Source of the DNA: Apostichopus japonicus
Lineage: Eukaryota; Echinodermata; Holothuroidea; Aspidochirotida; Stichopodidae
Assembly: GCF_037975245.1 (NCBI RefSeq)
Contig: NC_092561.1
Coordinates: 17,553,001 to 17,617,000, forward strand
Direction: 5' to 3'
DNA length: 64,000 nt
Shown here: positions 62,555 to 64,000 of the stretch, piece by piece
How positions within the stretch are numbered: the stretch's first letter is position 1
How the letters are laid out: every line of letters starts with the position of its first letter
Notes under the pieces: model-generated
The model's input: the letters and a program-made list of their open reading frames with translations, nothing else
Database searches by the model: none
What the model was told of the DNA's origin: nothing
Made by a program: the position numbers and the translations under genes

Positions 62555-62715
62555 AGGGATGAGCCTGGAGTAGAAAAAAAATCATGGAACTTTGCAAACA
62601 TTGCGGTATAGGCTCCAGTTTGCGTATGCTACAGTGTGTTAGGATAAAAGTTTTGTCCTGAGGTAGAACAGAAATCACTGATATTCTGCAAATTCGCGGA
62701 AAAAGCTCATGCAGC
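62555..62715. repeat. Dispersed repeat A, copy 4 (most complete)
   Basis: Runs from AGGGATGAGCCTGGAGTAGA through ATCATGGAACTTTGC, GCGGTATAGGCTCCAGTTTG, GTGTGTTAGGATAAAAG, GAGGTAGAACAGAAATCACT to GCGGAAAAAGCTCATGCAGC. About 160 bp. It has both the 5' end of copy 3 and the 3' end of copies 1 and 2, and so defines the family. No target duplication was noticed at its edges. Confidence 0.87.
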
Positions 62716-64000
62716 CTGCATAATTCATATACTGTTACTCCACGAAGCATTAAAGTTACAAGCCAAGCACAACTGTAACCTAAGTACGGTGAGCTTGAAC
62801 TTGACATCAAACGTCCACAACCTTCTCAGGCATTATTTACAACCCCAGCCCCGAGTTACCAGGCAATCTCCCGCTTATAACAAACAAAAGACAATATCGG
62901 GATAACAGAGACTACATTGTTGAGCAAATATTGAGAATTACACCTGATTCAGAGAACCAAACAGTATTTAATTACGAGGAATTGAAATTTAAGAAGACTG
63001 ACACAGTTCTTCTCAATACTGTTCAATGCTTGGGTGGATATTGAGTTACATAAAGAGCTAAATGCATTTGGAAAAAAATATATTGATATACATCTATCAA
63101 TATATATAATGGTACCAGCATCTTTGGTGGTCACCATATCATCTATTCCAACTATCGAATACTTTATTAAAACTTAATTTGGCACCATATATTATTATTT
63201 TATCTTTACTATTCCTAAATAATCATTAGATTTGGATTTTTTTTTTATTTTCTCTGTCTCTGGAAAGATACAGTTTGGACCAAATAAATCTGTCATTTTT
63301 AAATAATCCATAAAAACTCCACTGTAGGGAATGATAAAATCAGACTGAAATATGAAACTTCATGTATCTGCAAATGAAAGATAAACATTCCATATTTTCT
63401 GATATTGGATTTAGAGGATCAATATATATATACTCGTTAATTAGCCAGTCAAATGGATGAAATCCTATACAGAAGACCACCCAAGCTATTAATCTGATTC
63501 AGGGCTTATAATGAACTGCACACATCCACTTAAGGCATAACTATATTTAATTCTCGCTTCAAGGATAAGAAAAACCTACAAATTGCACACACATTTCTCT
63601 CCATATATGTTTGGCTTGTTCAAGACAAAGATAAACCACTGAACATTTTCAGTTCTCAATCAGACTTGTCACTGCCATGAAGTATACATGTTACCATGGA
63701 AACTACACCATTTCTCCCTCCTGTCAGCCAATCAGAATTAGTTAAATTTCAAAAATAAATACATCAATCACAGATTATGCCAATCTTTTTAAGTAATTGC
63801 ATAGAACTTCAAAATTGAAAAGATAGTGCAAATGTATTTTTTTTTTTTTTAAATTTCTGCAAGTTGTCCAGTCAGTTTTTGAACCAGAGAAACTTTCTGA
63901 TGAAGTTGAACATTTTTTATAACTTTCCTATTTTATTATCATATTGCATGAACATGCAGGGTTTCCTGATATCAATTAATATCCCACAGCTAGAACTCCA

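Larger units (their letters stand above)
47490..64000 (-). other. CELF intron upstream of the linker exon (at least 16.5 kb)
   Basis: I searched the minus strand for RRM1 patterns (KMFVGQ, CCFVTFYTRKAALEAQ) and found none, so the RRM1 exons are probably beyond the right edge. The region contains a 57-bp minisatellite (49.9 kb), a dead non-LTR retrotransposon (52.0-54.1 kb), a LINE tail (55.9 kb), repeat C (57.4 kb) and repeat A copy 4 (62.6 kb). The stretches 47900-49900, 50800-52000, 54200-55800, 58000-62500 and 62720-64000 show no gene. Non-repetitive, GC-richer patches at about 51600-51900, 54830-55080, 59930-60120 and 61910-62260 stand out from the background. Confidence 0.6.

Overview
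This is eukaryotic, AT-rich, intron-dominated DNA from an animal. The long introns, many GT-AG junctions and dense simple, tandem and transposon repeats suggest a marine invertebrate. An echinoderm or another invertebrate deuterostome is a guess; nothing in the window fixes the species. No prokaryotic operon, rRNA, tRNA or CRISPR locus was found. Most long open frames are chance ORFs, and many begin at TTG or CTG rather than ATG.

The window lies inside one gene on the minus strand: a CELF1/CELF2-type (CUG-BP/ELAV-like, Bruno) RNA-binding protein. Seven coding exons were placed by hand. In transcript order they are 47489-47444 (the MKHKIQMKPAD linker), 33371-33240 and 32686-32607 (the two halves of RRM2), 28196-28068 (end of RRM2 and start of the divergent linker), 27120-26955 (poly-glycine), 25760-25581 and 12239-11805 (poly-alanine and Ser/Gly/Asn-rich). 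All junction phases agree: 1,1,0,0,1,1,1. Together they give 1168 nt of continuous reading frame. RRM1, which should lie right of 47489, and RRM3, which should lie left of 11805, were not found and are probably outside the window.

The introns hold the other structure. From left to right: a 22-bp minisatellite (200-664); a 3.5-kb TA-flanked palindrome with arms of about 1.5 kb (977-4481); quiet sequence with G-rich tracts to 11.8 kb; an intronic 182-bp duplication next to the poly-Ala exon; two dispersed repeat families, here called A (four copies) and B (two copies); a 25-bp minisatellite at 20.4 kb; a duplicated exon end with its splice donor at 26.9 kb; diverged tandem repeats at 36.1 kb; a LINE 3' fragment at 40.4 kb; a higher-order satellite at 43.4-44.2 kb; a 0.7-kb TA-flanked foldback element whose arms are built of minisatellite (45642-46344); a 57-bp minisatellite at 49.9 kb; a 5'-truncated, frameshifted non-LTR retrotransposon (52031 to about 54120); a second LINE-like tail at 55.9 kb; and an inverted repeat family C, shared between 21.6 kb and 57.4 kb.

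The window therefore shows one conserved RNA-processing gene with very long repeat-filled introns. The two palindromic elements and the repeats beside the exons would all be transcribed as parts of its pre-mRNA if they lie in introns.
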